Below, in pieces: positions 50,401 through 58,970 of a stretch of 64,000 nt of DNA. A program made the position numbers and the translations under genes. The stretch is from Ignavibacteriota bacterium (GTDB lineage Bacteria > Bacteroidota > Ignavibacteria > UBA10030 > SZUA-254): contig JACREZ010000034.1 in assembly GCA_016212665.1 (NCBI GenBank), positions 62,001-126,000 on the forward strand, given 5' to 3'. The first letter of the stretch is position 1; each line of letters starts with the position of its first letter. The notes below the pieces were generated by a model. That model was not told the DNA's origin and did not search any database. It was given only the letters and a program-made list of their open reading frames with translations.

Positions 50401-52227
50401 ATGCAGAAATCAAAGCAAGAAGAAAAACCGCCCTACGTAATAATTCTTCTCCTGATAATTTTTACCGTTATTGCTTTTGCAGATGTTTTTACTTCAGGGT
50501 TCATTAATTATGATGACCCCGATTATGTAACAGAAAATATTCATGTTCGGGAAGGCATTACTCCGCAAACAATCAAATGGGCATTTACAACAACTCTCCA
50601 GGCAAACTGGCATCCCCTGACATGGCTCTCGCTTGCGTTTGATTACTCGTTGTTTGGTCTCAATGCGACATCCTTTCATGCGATGAATTTTCTCTTTCAC
50701 CTTCTGAGTAGTATTTTCCTGTTTTTCATTTTTGAACGGATGACGCACTCACGATGGCAGAGTGCATTTGTCGCTTTTGTCTTTGCGCTTCATCCGCTTC
50801 ATGTCGAGTCTGTTGCCTGGATTTCTGAACGGAAAGATGTTCTTTCCGGTTTTTTCGGGATACTCACAATCGGGGCATACATTGTTTTTCGGCAATCATC
50901 AAACAAGAAATATTATTTCCTGATGCTTGCTTTCTTCATTCTTGGATTGATGGCAAAACCGATGTTGGTAACTCTTCCCTTTGTTCTTCTTCTTCTTGAT
51001 TATTGGCCCCTCAACCGGTTCGCTATCGGAACGTCAAAGACACATCGGAAACCCAACAGCAGACAACTGTTTCAACAAAGCGTGATAGAAAAAATTCCGT
51101 TGTTTCTTTTCTCTGCCGCTTCAAGTATTGTAACATTCCTCGTTCAACAGCAAGGCAAAGCAATGCTCTTCGGGGAGACGTTGCCATTTCAAAAACGTAT
51201 CGTCAATGCCATCGTTTCATATGCTCAATATGTTGGAAAAGCAATTTATCCTACAAACCTTTCCATATTTTACCCTCATCAGGGAAAGACATTATCATCT
51301 ATTGAAGTTGGTATTGCGATAGTAGTTCTTGCACTGATAACATACTTTGCCTGGAAACAAAAAGTTCAACGCCCCTATCTTCTCATCGGATGGCTCTGGT
51401 TTCTCGGAACATTAGTTCCGGTGATAGGCATTGTTCAGATAGGTATGCAGGGGTTGGCGGACAGATACATGTATTTACCGATTATCGGGCTTGCAATCAT
51501 GGTAGCATGGGGCGTTCCCTCTTTTTTGAAAACGTGGCGCAATTCCCGACAGTTTATTATTGCCTCATTTGCCATCGTCGTTCTTTGTATGATAGTAGGA
51601 ACCCGTTTGTATGCAAGTAAATGGAAAGATACAACATCATTGTTTAGCCATGCTCTTTCCGTTACTTCGAATAATTATATTGCCCATGATTGTCTCGGCA
51701 CAGAGTTAGCTGATTCGGGAAAACATACAGAAGCGGCCCGGCATTTACGAGAAGCGGTTCGAATCATGCCGACCTATACATATTCCAAATCGAAACTCGG
51801 TGCCATTCTTCTTTCACAAGGAAATATTGATGAAGCCATTTCTTACTTCCTTCTTTGTCTCCGTGATATGCCCGATAACGTTTCAACAAACAATAATTTG
51901 GGCGTAGCGTTTGCCGCGAAAGGTCAGTTAGAAAAAGCTGCCACGTACTGGAATCGCGCAATAGAAATCGACCCGGAAAACGCCGATGCTCACTCTAACC
52001 TTGCTCGTCTATATTCCATTCAAGGAAAAACAGAGAAAGCAATTCAGGCATTTGAGACTGTATTGCGGCTTGATGCGAACCATGTTCAGGCGCATTACAA
52101 TTATGGAAATCTGCTTGCAACAACCGGGAAAACACAAGATGCAAAGTTTCATTATTCTGAGGCTCTCCGAATTACTCCCGGCTTTCAAGATGCGCGAACT
52201 GCTTTAAGAAAACTTGAAGACAAGTAA
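50401..52227 (+). CDS. TMTC-like membrane glycosyltransferase with C-terminal TPRs (copy 1)
   Basis: This 608-residue protein has about ten membrane helices and a cluster FINYDDPDYV near residue 38, the acidic motif of GT-C O-mannosyltransferase-like proteins. HPLHVESVAWISERKDVL is the hallmark of the TMTC-like family. The C-terminal third (about 425-600) has TPR units (AHDCLGTELADSGKHTEAARHLREA, NNLGVAFAAKGQLEKAATYW and others). Eukaryotic TMTC proteins add mannose to cadherins; the bacterial role is likely a protein or lipid glycosyltransferase. The start at 50401 avoids an upstream in-frame ATG (50347). A paralogue follows in tandem. Confidence 0.88.
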   Translation: MQKSKQEEKPPYVIILLLIIFTVIAFADVFTSGFINYDDPDYVTENIHVREGITPQTIKWAFTTTLQANWHPLTWLSLAFDYSLFGLNATSFHAMNFLFHLLSSIFLFFIFERMTHSRWQSAFVAFVFALHPLHVESVAWISERKDVLSGFFGILTIGAYIVFRQSSNKKYYFLMLAFFILGLMAKPMLVTLPFVLLLLDYWPLNRFAIGTSKTHRKPNSRQLFQQSVIEKIPLFLFSAASSIVTFLVQQQGKAMLFGETLPFQKRIVNAIVSYAQYVGKAIYPTNLSIFYPHQGKTLSSIEVGIAIVVLALITYFAWKQKVQRPYLLIGWLWFLGTLVPVIGIVQIGMQGLADRYMYLPIIGLAIMVAWGVPSFLKTWRNSRQFIIASFAIVVLCMIVGTRLYASKWKDTTSLFSHALSVTSNNYIAHDCLGTELADSGKHTEAARHLREAVRIMPTYTYSKSKLGAILLSQGNIDEAISYFLLCLRDMPDNVSTNNNLGVAFAAKGQLEKAATYWNRAIEIDPENADAHSNLARLYSIQGKTEKAIQAFETVLRLDANHVQAHYNYGNLLATTGKTQDAKFHYSEALRITPGFQDARTALRKLEDK

Positions 52228-52266
52228 CTTATTCATGTGTGAATCATTATCCGGAACAAGTCAGCG

Positions 52267-54102
52267 ATGCAAACAAAAAAACAACAACAAGAACACAAAT
52301 CTCAATATGTTATCATTCTTCTTCTTTCTGTTGCAACCGTTATTGCGTTCGCAGGAGTAGTAGAATCCGGATTCACCAACATTGATGACAACGGCTATGT
52401 TACACAAAATGCACAGGTGAAATCGGGGATTTCTTGGCAGACCGTTGTCTGGTCGTTCTCGACGACAAAACACGCGAACTGGCATCCCCTGACATGGCTT
52501 TCGCTTGCTCTTGACAAATCGTTGTTTGGTCTTGATGCAAGATATTTTCATGCAACCAATCTTTTCCTCCATCTTCTCAGCAGCATTCTCTTGTTTCTTG
52601 TGTTGGAAAGAATGACCCGCTCTCGCTGGCAAAGCGCGTTTGTCGCGTTTGTCTTTGCTCTTCATCCGCTTCATGTCGAATCTGTCGCATGGATTTCCGA
52701 ACGGAAAGATGTTCTCGCCGGATTCTTTTGGATGCTGACGATGGGTGCGTACAGTTTCTATCATCAGTCATCTCAGAAGAAATATTATTACATCACTCTG
52801 ATATTCTTTATGCTGGGATTAATGGCAAAACCGATGTTGGTAACGCTTCCATTTGTTCTCCTTCTTTTAGATTATTGGCCACTGAATAGAATTTCTTTGA
52901 GCAATGTTTCTACTGGTCGTGAGAAAAAGCAACCCATCATACCATTGAAACAGAGTCTACTGGAAAAATTACCATTCATTATTCTTGCCATCGCATCAAG
53001 CATCATAACCTTTATTGCCCAACGACAAGGCGAAGCGATGAACCTGGGAGATGCCTTACCTTTTCATGAACGCCTTATCAACGCCATCATTTCGTATGCG
53101 CAATACATTGGAAAAACGTTTGTACCGACCAATCTTGCAGTGTTTTATCCGCATCCGGGGAGTGACTTTTCGCCGGGTATGCTGGCTGGTGCAACGATAC
53201 TTCTTTCCCTCATTACCATTGTTGTGTGGAAACAAAAAACGCAACGTCCATTTCTTGCTTTCGGATGGCTTTGGTTTCTTGGAACATTAATTCCCATGCT
53301 CGGTATCGTGCAGGTTGGAATGCAGGGCATGGCAGACCGTTATATGTATGTGCCAATAATCGGGCTTGCGGTGATGTTGGCGTGGGGAGTTCCATCGTTG
53401 ATGAATCAATGGAAGAATCATCGTACGATTCTTCTCGTTACGTTTGTGTTCGTAACATTGAGTATGATGTTTGCGACGCGGACTCAGGTATCATATTGGA
53501 AAAACAGCAAGACAATTCTTGAACATACGCTCAGTGTTACAACAGATAACTATTTTGCACATTACTGTCTCGGTCTTGATTTTGCGGATTCAGGAAAAAC
53601 CGATGAGGCAATCCTGCACTTCCGTGAAGCGCTTCGTATCAACCCGTCGTATCCACTGACCCACAATAATTTGGGAGCGGCGCTTTCACGCAAGGGTAAT
53701 TTCGATGAAGCGATTCCTCTTTTCAGGGAAAGCATTCGTCTAATGCCTTCTCATCCGCCAACATACAATAATTTCGGAGTGACACTTGCACAGCAAGGTA
53801 AACTCGATGAGGCGGAAACACAATGGCTTCGCGCAATTGAGTTAGACCCGGAGTTTGCCGATGCTCATGCAAATCTCGGTCGTCTGTTTTTTCTTCAGGA
53901 AAAGACTGAGGAAGCGATTCAACACTTCGAAACCGCGATACGGCTTGATGCGAACCATGTCAACGCCCATTTCAATTACGGTAACGTACTTGCGAAAGCG
54001 GGAAAGGTTGAAGAAGCGAAGTTTCATTATTCAGAAGCGCTACGGGTTGCGCCGGGGTTTCAGGCGGCTCGAACTGCCTTACGTCAACTTGGTGGAAGGT
54101 AA
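52267..54102 (+). CDS. TMTC-like membrane glycosyltransferase with C-terminal TPRs (copy 2)
   Basis: This 611-residue protein is a tandem paralogue of the previous gene: the same acidic motif (TNIDDNGYV), an identical HPLHVESVAWISERKDVL stretch, and the same TPR tail (LDANHVNAHFNYGNVLAKAGKVEEAKFHYSEAL). The gap is 39 bases. Differences concentrate in the outer loops and TPRs, as expected of duplicates with different partners or acceptors. Confidence 0.88.
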   Translation: MQTKKQQQEHKSQYVIILLLSVATVIAFAGVVESGFTNIDDNGYVTQNAQVKSGISWQTVVWSFSTTKHANWHPLTWLSLALDKSLFGLDARYFHATNLFLHLLSSILLFLVLERMTRSRWQSAFVAFVFALHPLHVESVAWISERKDVLAGFFWMLTMGAYSFYHQSSQKKYYYITLIFFMLGLMAKPMLVTLPFVLLLLDYWPLNRISLSNVSTGREKKQPIIPLKQSLLEKLPFIILAIASSIITFIAQRQGEAMNLGDALPFHERLINAIISYAQYIGKTFVPTNLAVFYPHPGSDFSPGMLAGATILLSLITIVVWKQKTQRPFLAFGWLWFLGTLIPMLGIVQVGMQGMADRYMYVPIIGLAVMLAWGVPSLMNQWKNHRTILLVTFVFVTLSMMFATRTQVSYWKNSKTILEHTLSVTTDNYFAHYCLGLDFADSGKTDEAILHFREALRINPSYPLTHNNLGAALSRKGNFDEAIPLFRESIRLMPSHPPTYNNFGVTLAQQGKLDEAETQWLRAIELDPEFADAHANLGRLFFLQEKTEEAIQHFETAIRLDANHVNAHFNYGNVLAKAGKVEEAKFHYSEALRVAPGFQAARTALRQLGGR

Positions 54103-54173
54103 GTGAGCCCGGCTCTTTCATCGCAATTCGGAGAAGTCGGTGTAAAAATGGAAATCGAAACAACAGCCATATT

Positions 54174-54311
54174 GCAGAGGATGGGGCTGTCTCACAAGTT
54201 AGATTTCACTGTAGGCGCAACCTTCATGGTTGCGTTTCCACATCAAAAACGCAGACATAAAGTCTGCGGCTACTCTTTATTTAGATTTTTGAGACAGCCC
54301 CATTTCTCTGC
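54174..54311. mobile_element. MITE-like element with 14-20 base terminal inverted repeats
   Basis: ATGGGGCTGTCTCA (54181-54194) and TGAGACAGCCCCAT (54290-54303) are perfect 14-base inverted repeats. Outside them GCAGAG (54174-54179) and CTCTGC (54306-54311) also pair. Inside are two perfect hairpins, CGCAACC/GGTTGCG (near 54215-54233) and GCAGAC/GTCTGC (near 54251-54267), making a three-way junction. No ORF. It sits between the TMTC-like gene and the convergent CreD-like gene and may double as a terminator. Confidence 0.7.
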
Positions 54312-54320
54312 TGACTTTTG

Positions 54321-55640
54321 TTAAGCACCCGATGACGGGTCACTTGTCTTTAGTGAAAACCAATCAATTTTTCTCGTCAGGTACATGACGAACGAGAGGA
54401 TGAGTAAGAGCCCCAAACTTCCTAACAACAAGGCGTAGTCCTGAAGTTGTAATGTAACATAGAGAAAACTGTACAGCAACACGAGGACACTAAGAATAAT
54501 CATCATGATTCTCCCGCTCTGAGTTATCCATTTTGTGTACACCGTAATCAACCCAATGATACTGATGCTGGAAATTAAATACGCAACATTGAAGGTAACA
54601 TGTTCAGACAGTGAAAGAAGAAGCGCGTAAAAAAGAACCAACGCGAACCCTATCAATCCATATTGGACTGGATGAAGAAGTATCTTCCCAAGTACTTCTG
54701 TCAGAAAGTATGCGAGGAATGTTAACGCAATAAACATGATTGCATATTTTACCGTCCGCATCGTTTTCTGGTATTCATCAACAGGAACGAGTAACCGAAC
54801 TCCAAAAGAATTTTCTTCGATGTTATTGTCCACATCGGTAAGGTTATCCGGGATGTTTCTGTTTAATTCCAGTACTCTCCATGTTGCCTCGAATCCGTTC
54901 GATGTAATTGTTCTTGATTCCGGCAGAAAGCTTCCAAGAAAACTTGGATTGCTCCATGGTGATGAAACCATCACCGATGTTTCTTTTCCAACAGGAACAA
55001 CACGGAAATCCGTCGCTCCGTTGAGATTCAACTGAAGAGAAAACGAATATCGTTCTTTTTCCGGTGTGATTGCAGGGAAATATCTCACGCCGGAGTGAAT
55101 AGCGGAGGGAATATCAGTGCCTGCTTTTGGAGAATATGGAACTTGTTCCCACATCAGTAAAGCGGAATCTTTTATTCCTTTGAGGTCGGAAATTCCCAGC
55201 GTGACAGACGCTTCATCCCACAACAAATTTTCGATTGGCTTTTTTTGTTCTTGAAGAGTGAGGAGTGAAAAATCGCCGGAAAGATTCACGGTTGAATTGT
55301 AGAGGATCACTTCATAAATTCCACGGTATCTCACGTTCGGGTCAAGGGATGAGTTGATAGATACATGTTCCGGAAGAATTTGAAGGTACTCTTTTGAGTA
55401 TTGGATGTCTCCATCCTTCCCGGAATTCTTTTTCATGTATGGAACTGTTAGAATCGGTCCTGTCAACAATTGACTTCCTCCCCAGCCCTGACTTACGTCT
55501 TTGATTGCTTCATCGCGTCGTTCTTGTCGTTCGATAATTAACGACTCTATCATTACCGTTGGAGGGAGTAATACTAAGGTCAGTACGCCAACAAGAACCA
55601 TTCGTAGCAGAACCGAGTTTTTTAATCTGCTCTCGTTCAT
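54321..55640 (-). CDS. creD: CreD-like inner membrane protein
   Basis: This 439-residue protein has an N-terminal helix (MVLVGVLTLVLLPPTVMIE), a long periplasmic region with YRGIYEVILYNSTVNLSG and RYFPAITPEKERYSFSLQLNLNG-type motifs, and about six C-terminal membrane helices starting LLVPVDEYQKTMRTVKYAIMFIALTFLAYFLTEV. This is the CreD/inner-membrane protein family, in Escherichia coli controlled by CreBC. No CreBC here, so its role is unclear. It is monocistronic. Confidence 0.88.
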   Translation of the reverse strand: MNESRLKNSVLLRMVLVGVLTLVLLPPTVMIESLIIERQERRDEAIKDVSQGWGGSQLLTGPILTVPYMKKNSGKDGDIQYSKEYLQILPEHVSINSSLDPNVRYRGIYEVILYNSTVNLSGDFSLLTLQEQKKPIENLLWDEASVTLGISDLKGIKDSALLMWEQVPYSPKAGTDIPSAIHSGVRYFPAITPEKERYSFSLQLNLNGATDFRVVPVGKETSVMVSSPWSNPSFLGSFLPESRTITSNGFEATWRVLELNRNIPDNLTDVDNNIEENSFGVRLLVPVDEYQKTMRTVKYAIMFIALTFLAYFLTEVLGKILLHPVQYGLIGFALVLFYALLLSLSEHVTFNVAYLISSISIIGLITVYTKWITQSGRIMMIILSVLVLLYSFLYVTLQLQDYALLLGSLGLLLILSFVMYLTRKIDWFSLKTSDPSSGA

Positions 55641-55823
55641 AACTTGCTTTCTGAATTTGGTACATCAAAATGGATTATTTCTTGATTGCACTACCACAGT
55701 GTTCAGTTCGAAAGAAAGGAGAGAGTTCGCTTCTTTTATATCTGCAGTAACACTATCCGGTTACACGTAGTACCAATATAGCAAATGAAGCTTGAAGTCG
55801 TGATAGAAAGAGTGATGAAGAAA

Positions 55824-56993
55824 TTACCGTTCCTTTTTCCCCGTCATAATCTCGAACAACGCTTCCCGCGCCTTGTCGCTTCCGATGCTTCCGAGATAAT
55901 AAACTGCATCGCGACGCAAGTCATAGTTCTCGTTCGTTTGTGCAACATCGGTAAGAAACACTACCGCTTTCTCATTTCCGATTTCCGCTACCGAACTGAG
56001 AATCGTCATCAATTGCTCGGTGCGATATTTCGGAATAACGGAAAACAATTCGCTCAACGTTTCAACCGAACGATTTTTGTTCCCCGATATCATGCCGATG
56101 TAATCAATCGCCCTGTTCTGAATTTCCTGACTCGTATCCTTCTTCGCAACTTCGAGCAGAACGGGGAGCGGGTCGTGTTTTTTGAAATCGAGTAATAGTT
56201 CCATCGCTGCAACACGGAGTTGGTGATGTTGTTTTGCATCGGTCGCGATTGTTTTTAACGCGTTGTACGACATCTCATCCTCTTTCCGTTCACCAAGTGC
56301 GTTCAACGCATCCATACGGAGTTGAGTTTCCTTGTCTAATTTTTCCCACGAATGAATCGGAGCGGGCGCACCGGTAACTGTTATTGCAGAAGGTCGAGGC
56401 GTGTACAACCGGTTGAGTTGGCGTTGTAACATTCGTTCCGAAGAACGCATGTGTTGTTTCGCAATGTTGTAGGTTGTTCCTACGCCGTATGTAAAACCTT
56501 TTCCCGGAATCGTCTTTACCACAGCAACGTTGCTGTCGTCCGATGTTGTGAAGACAAACGAGACATCCATATCATCCAAATCCGCAACGGCGTCATCGTA
56601 GTATTTGCTGTCGGGATATTTCTTCATGAACTGTTTGTACAACTCACGCGCTTTGTCTTCGTCGGTGTGTTTGTACGAGTACGCAGTCCAGTACATCGCA
56701 TCGTCGTAGTAATTGCTTTTCGGAAACGCTTTCATCATCTCGGCAAATTGTTTGATGGCTTTCTGCCATTCTTCATCCAGCACAAAGTCGTATCCTTTTT
56801 TGTATGATGTGTAACCCGGGTCATCTTTTTTCTCTGATTGTTCCAACGTCAGACATTCTGTAACTGCATCAGTTTCTCCATGAAACACCAACGGTGCAAA
56901 CGCTACATTCACCGGCAGTTCATCAATCACGATTGTTGTTTCCTGTGATTGAGCCAGACTACAAACGAAAAACAAACCAACAAGTAACTTCAT
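55824..56993 (-). CDS. Secreted TPR/HEAT-repeat protein of the sigma-factor operon
   Basis: This 389-residue protein has a signal peptide ending SLAQSQ, then an acidic head with TPR-like units (YKKGYDFVLDEEWQKAIKQFAEMMKAFPKS, then AMYWTAYSYKH). After a linker, HEAT-like units fill residues about 230-389 (LRVAAMELLLDFKKHDPLPVLLEVAKKD, EIQNRAIDYIGMIS and others). It lies 18 bases behind the anti-sigma gene, so it is the third gene of the ECF operon. It could scaffold or sense for that system; this is inference from position. Confidence 0.8.
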   Translation of the reverse strand: MKLLVGLFFVCSLAQSQETTIVIDELPVNVAFAPLVFHGETDAVTECLTLEQSEKKDDPGYTSYKKGYDFVLDEEWQKAIKQFAEMMKAFPKSNYYDDAMYWTAYSYKHTDEDKARELYKQFMKKYPDSKYYDDAVADLDDMDVSFVFTTSDDSNVAVVKTIPGKGFTYGVGTTYNIAKQHMRSSERMLQRQLNRLYTPRPSAITVTGAPAPIHSWEKLDKETQLRMDALNALGERKEDEMSYNALKTIATDAKQHHQLRVAAMELLLDFKKHDPLPVLLEVAKKDTSQEIQNRAIDYIGMISGNKNRSVETLSELFSVIPKYRTEQLMTILSSVAEIGNEKAVVFLTDVAQTNENYDLRRDAVYYLGSIGSDKAREALFEIMTGKKER

Positions 56994-57011
56994 TCTCTTT
57001 TCCTTTCTTGA

Positions 57012-57818
57012 TTATCGGATATCACTTGCAAACTGAACGGGAACGGTGCGATAGGTCGCTTCCGCCCGTCTGATTTTGTACAGAAGATTTTCCCGCTCGA
57101 TTCCGTTTCGAATCAGTTCGAGTTCGGGAAAATCATTATTGTCGCCGCCGTTGGCAACCTTGAGAAATATTTTCTCCATGTCATTGATGAGCCGCTCCGA
57201 GCGCGGGTCGAGCGCTGTCCGTTTCAGCGAACGGGATTCATCCAGTAAATTATTGGAAAGCGTTCTCTCGGTCTCCAAATCAACTTGCTCAACTTCGCCT
57301 TCGTTCGTGTTTGCCAACCCGACAAGCAATGCTTTTGATTTTCTGAAATAATCATGCAAACGAACATATTCAGAATCCACAACGGGAGTTTGTTGAGCAA
57401 GTTGTTGTTGTGGTTGTGCTTCTTTTTCTTTCACAAAATATACCCTACCAACGACAAACGAGACTACAAGCAATGCACAGACCGCTCCGGTAATTGCAAT
57501 GTCTCTCGGTCGGAATGAAATAAATGAATCAAGCCACTCTCCGAATCGTTCTGCAAAACTCCGTCGTTCTTTTTCTTCTTGTCTGATTTGCTCTGCGACT
57601 GCATCGGCAAAATGATTCCAGTATGCGGGAGTTTGTTGCTCGCTCCAATCAATTGTTTCGTTCCGTAACTGCTCGACAAATAGTGTGAGCGTTTCAACTT
57701 CACCTGTACATTCCTGACATTCTTTGAGATGAACTTCAACCCGGTTTCGTTGAGCATCCGGAAGTTCGTTCATCACAAAATCATAAAGGAGATTTTTTAT
57801 TGTTGCGTGGTTCATCAT
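57012..57818 (-). CDS. Zinc-finger anti-sigma factor
   Basis: This 268-residue protein has an N-terminal HLKECQECTGEVE, the Hx3Cx2C zinc-binding anti-sigma (ZAS) motif, then one membrane helix (AITGAVCALLVVSFVVGRVYFV, about 155-175) and a periplasmic tail. The ATGA overlap with the sigma factor gene (57815-57818) shows coupled translation. It probably holds the sigma factor at the membrane until a signal triggers release. The periplasmic part has no recognised sensor domain. Confidence 0.88.
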   Translation of the reverse strand: MMNHATIKNLLYDFVMNELPDAQRNRVEVHLKECQECTGEVETLTLFVEQLRNETIDWSEQQTPAYWNHFADAVAEQIRQEEKERRSFAERFGEWLDSFISFRPRDIAITGAVCALLVVSFVVGRVYFVKEKEAQPQQQLAQQTPVVDSEYVRLHDYFRKSKALLVGLANTNEGEVEQVDLETERTLSNNLLDESRSLKRTALDPRSERLINDMEKIFLKVANGGDNNDFPELELIRNGIERENLLYKIRRAEATYRTVPVQFASDIR

Positions 57819-58372
57819 GCGTGTTCTGTCTTCAAAAATTCTAACTTTGATTGCAATTTTCTGATTGCCCTGTGCAAATGTGTTTTCACTGTTCCTTCCG
57901 TGCAACGGAGAATGGAACTCACTTGTTTGGTGGAAAGCCCGTTCATGTGGCGAAGGATGACGACGGCGCGCTGAAGTGTTGGCAGTTCATGCAATGCCCG
58001 CTCAATGTGCGACGATGTATCCAACGAATGAACATACGACGGTTCATGTCCGATGCCTGATGTTGTTATTTCTAGCATCGGCAATTCATGTTTGTTGATG
58101 CGTTGCATTTGCTTTACTCTGTTCAGCGAAAGATTGGTGACGATACGATAGAGCCATGTCGAAAACTCCGCATCGCCGCGAAAATAGTTCAGCGAACGAT
58201 ACGCACGGACAAACGCGTCCTGCGCAACGTCTTCTGCATCGTCGTGGTTTCCGACAAACCGGTAAGCAAGGTTGTACGCCTGTTTCATGTTTCGTTCAAC
58301 TAACTGCTTATACGCATTGTGGTTACCATTCTTCGATTCTTCAATAAGTTTCTTGTCGTCCGACGACGGCAA
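57815..58372 (-). CDS. ECF RNA polymerase sigma factor
   Basis: This 185-residue ECF sigma factor has region 2 (YNLAYRFVGNHDDAEDVAQDAFVRAY, then FSTWLYRIVTNLSLN) and region 4 (LPTLQRAVVILRHMNGLSTKQVSSIL then EGTVKTHLHRAIRKL). The start is a TTG at 58372 with GAAGGAA upstream; the next Met is too late. A sigma70-like promoter sits 27 bases upstream, and the anti-sigma gene follows with a four-base overlap. The regulon is unknown. Confidence 0.92.
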   Translation of the reverse strand: MPSSDDKKLIEESKNGNHNAYKQLVERNMKQAYNLAYRFVGNHDDAEDVAQDAFVRAYRSLNYFRGDAEFSTWLYRIVTNLSLNRVKQMQRINKHELPMLEITTSGIGHEPSYVHSLDTSSHIERALHELPTLQRAVVILRHMNGLSTKQVSSILRCTEGTVKTHLHRAIRKLQSKLEFLKTEHA

Positions 58373-58405
58373 TCCGGGTATTCCTTCGAAGTTTATGATT
58401 AGACA

Positions 58406-58434
58406 AATGTAAATGGGTGACGGTTGACAGTCAA
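58406..58434 (-). promoter_or_regulatory. Promoter of the ECF sigma operon
   Basis: On the minus strand TTGACT (58434-58429) and TACATT (58411-58406) lie 17 bases apart. The start of transcription would fall about 27 bases before the TTG start codon. A TGACT/AGTCA palindrome lies just upstream at 58451-58465. Confidence 0.55.
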
Positions 58435-58609
58435 ATTACGATTCGTAGAATGACTCGTAAAGTCACTTGGTTAATTGTTATACCGCTTTTGTTGACGTTT
58501 TTGTGTACGGCGGGGAAGGAGAAAGGTTGTGGGATATTCCCTTCATTTGTTCAGTTTCCCCAATATCTGAAAACATGAATCCTAAAGAGTTAATACAAAA
58601 ATAAATTAC

Positions 58610-58638
58610 TTGACAAATAAAAAAAAAAGAAGTACATT
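58610..58638 (+). promoter_or_regulatory. Promoter of the glycoside hydrolase gene
   Basis: A perfect -35, TTGACA (58610-58615), and TACATT (58633-58638) are 17 bases apart, the spacer mostly A. The leader to the ATG at 58971 would be about 325 bases. Confidence 0.6.
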
Positions 58639-58655
58639 GTTCGCATGCCGAACAA
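58637..58655. promoter_or_regulatory. Palindromic operator candidate
   Basis: TTGTTCG and CGAACAA are perfect seven-base arms around CATGC, directly at the -10/+1 region of the promoter at 58610. The position suits repression by a dimeric regulator. No regulator gene is adjacent. Confidence 0.55.
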
Positions 58656-58970
58656 AGTCCTAGTTATATTAAAAACCTGATTTTGAATATTGTCCATTGA
58701 CATGATTGTTATCAAGAAAAATATTAACAGCACAGGCAGAGTTGAAAGCAGTTGTCGAATCGTCATATCTTCAAAATGTCCGGGCACAAATCAAGCAATA
58801 CTACACCGTGTAGATCAACCGCCCTTTACTCATCAAATCATATCATCCTTTGTTCTCTCCCAAAACGTTAAAACATCCATCGAAACACTTCAATCAATTT
58901 TATACTCAACAGTACTATTGCGGACTAAGTTGAGGTTATTTCTGAATATTTAATTTTTACAGAGCATCAC
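58656..58970 (+). other. Long leader region, no convincing gene
   Basis: These 315 bases between the operator candidate and the hydrolase ATG hold one open frame of 87 codons from TTG 58690, with no recognisable protein features, so I treat it as non-coding. No strong hairpin or known riboswitch was seen. AT-rich. Confidence 0.4.

Noticed and set aside
54174-54311. Remnant insertion sequence
   Set aside because: No transposase fragment in any frame; classed as MITE-like.
55641-55823. Gap between the CreD-like and TPR/HEAT genes
   Set aside because: I saw no repeat, hairpin with T run, or promoter strong enough to report.
58690-58953. Open frame of 87 codons in the leader of the glycoside hydrolase gene
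   Set aside because: TTG start, no ribosome binding site, no recognisable protein features.
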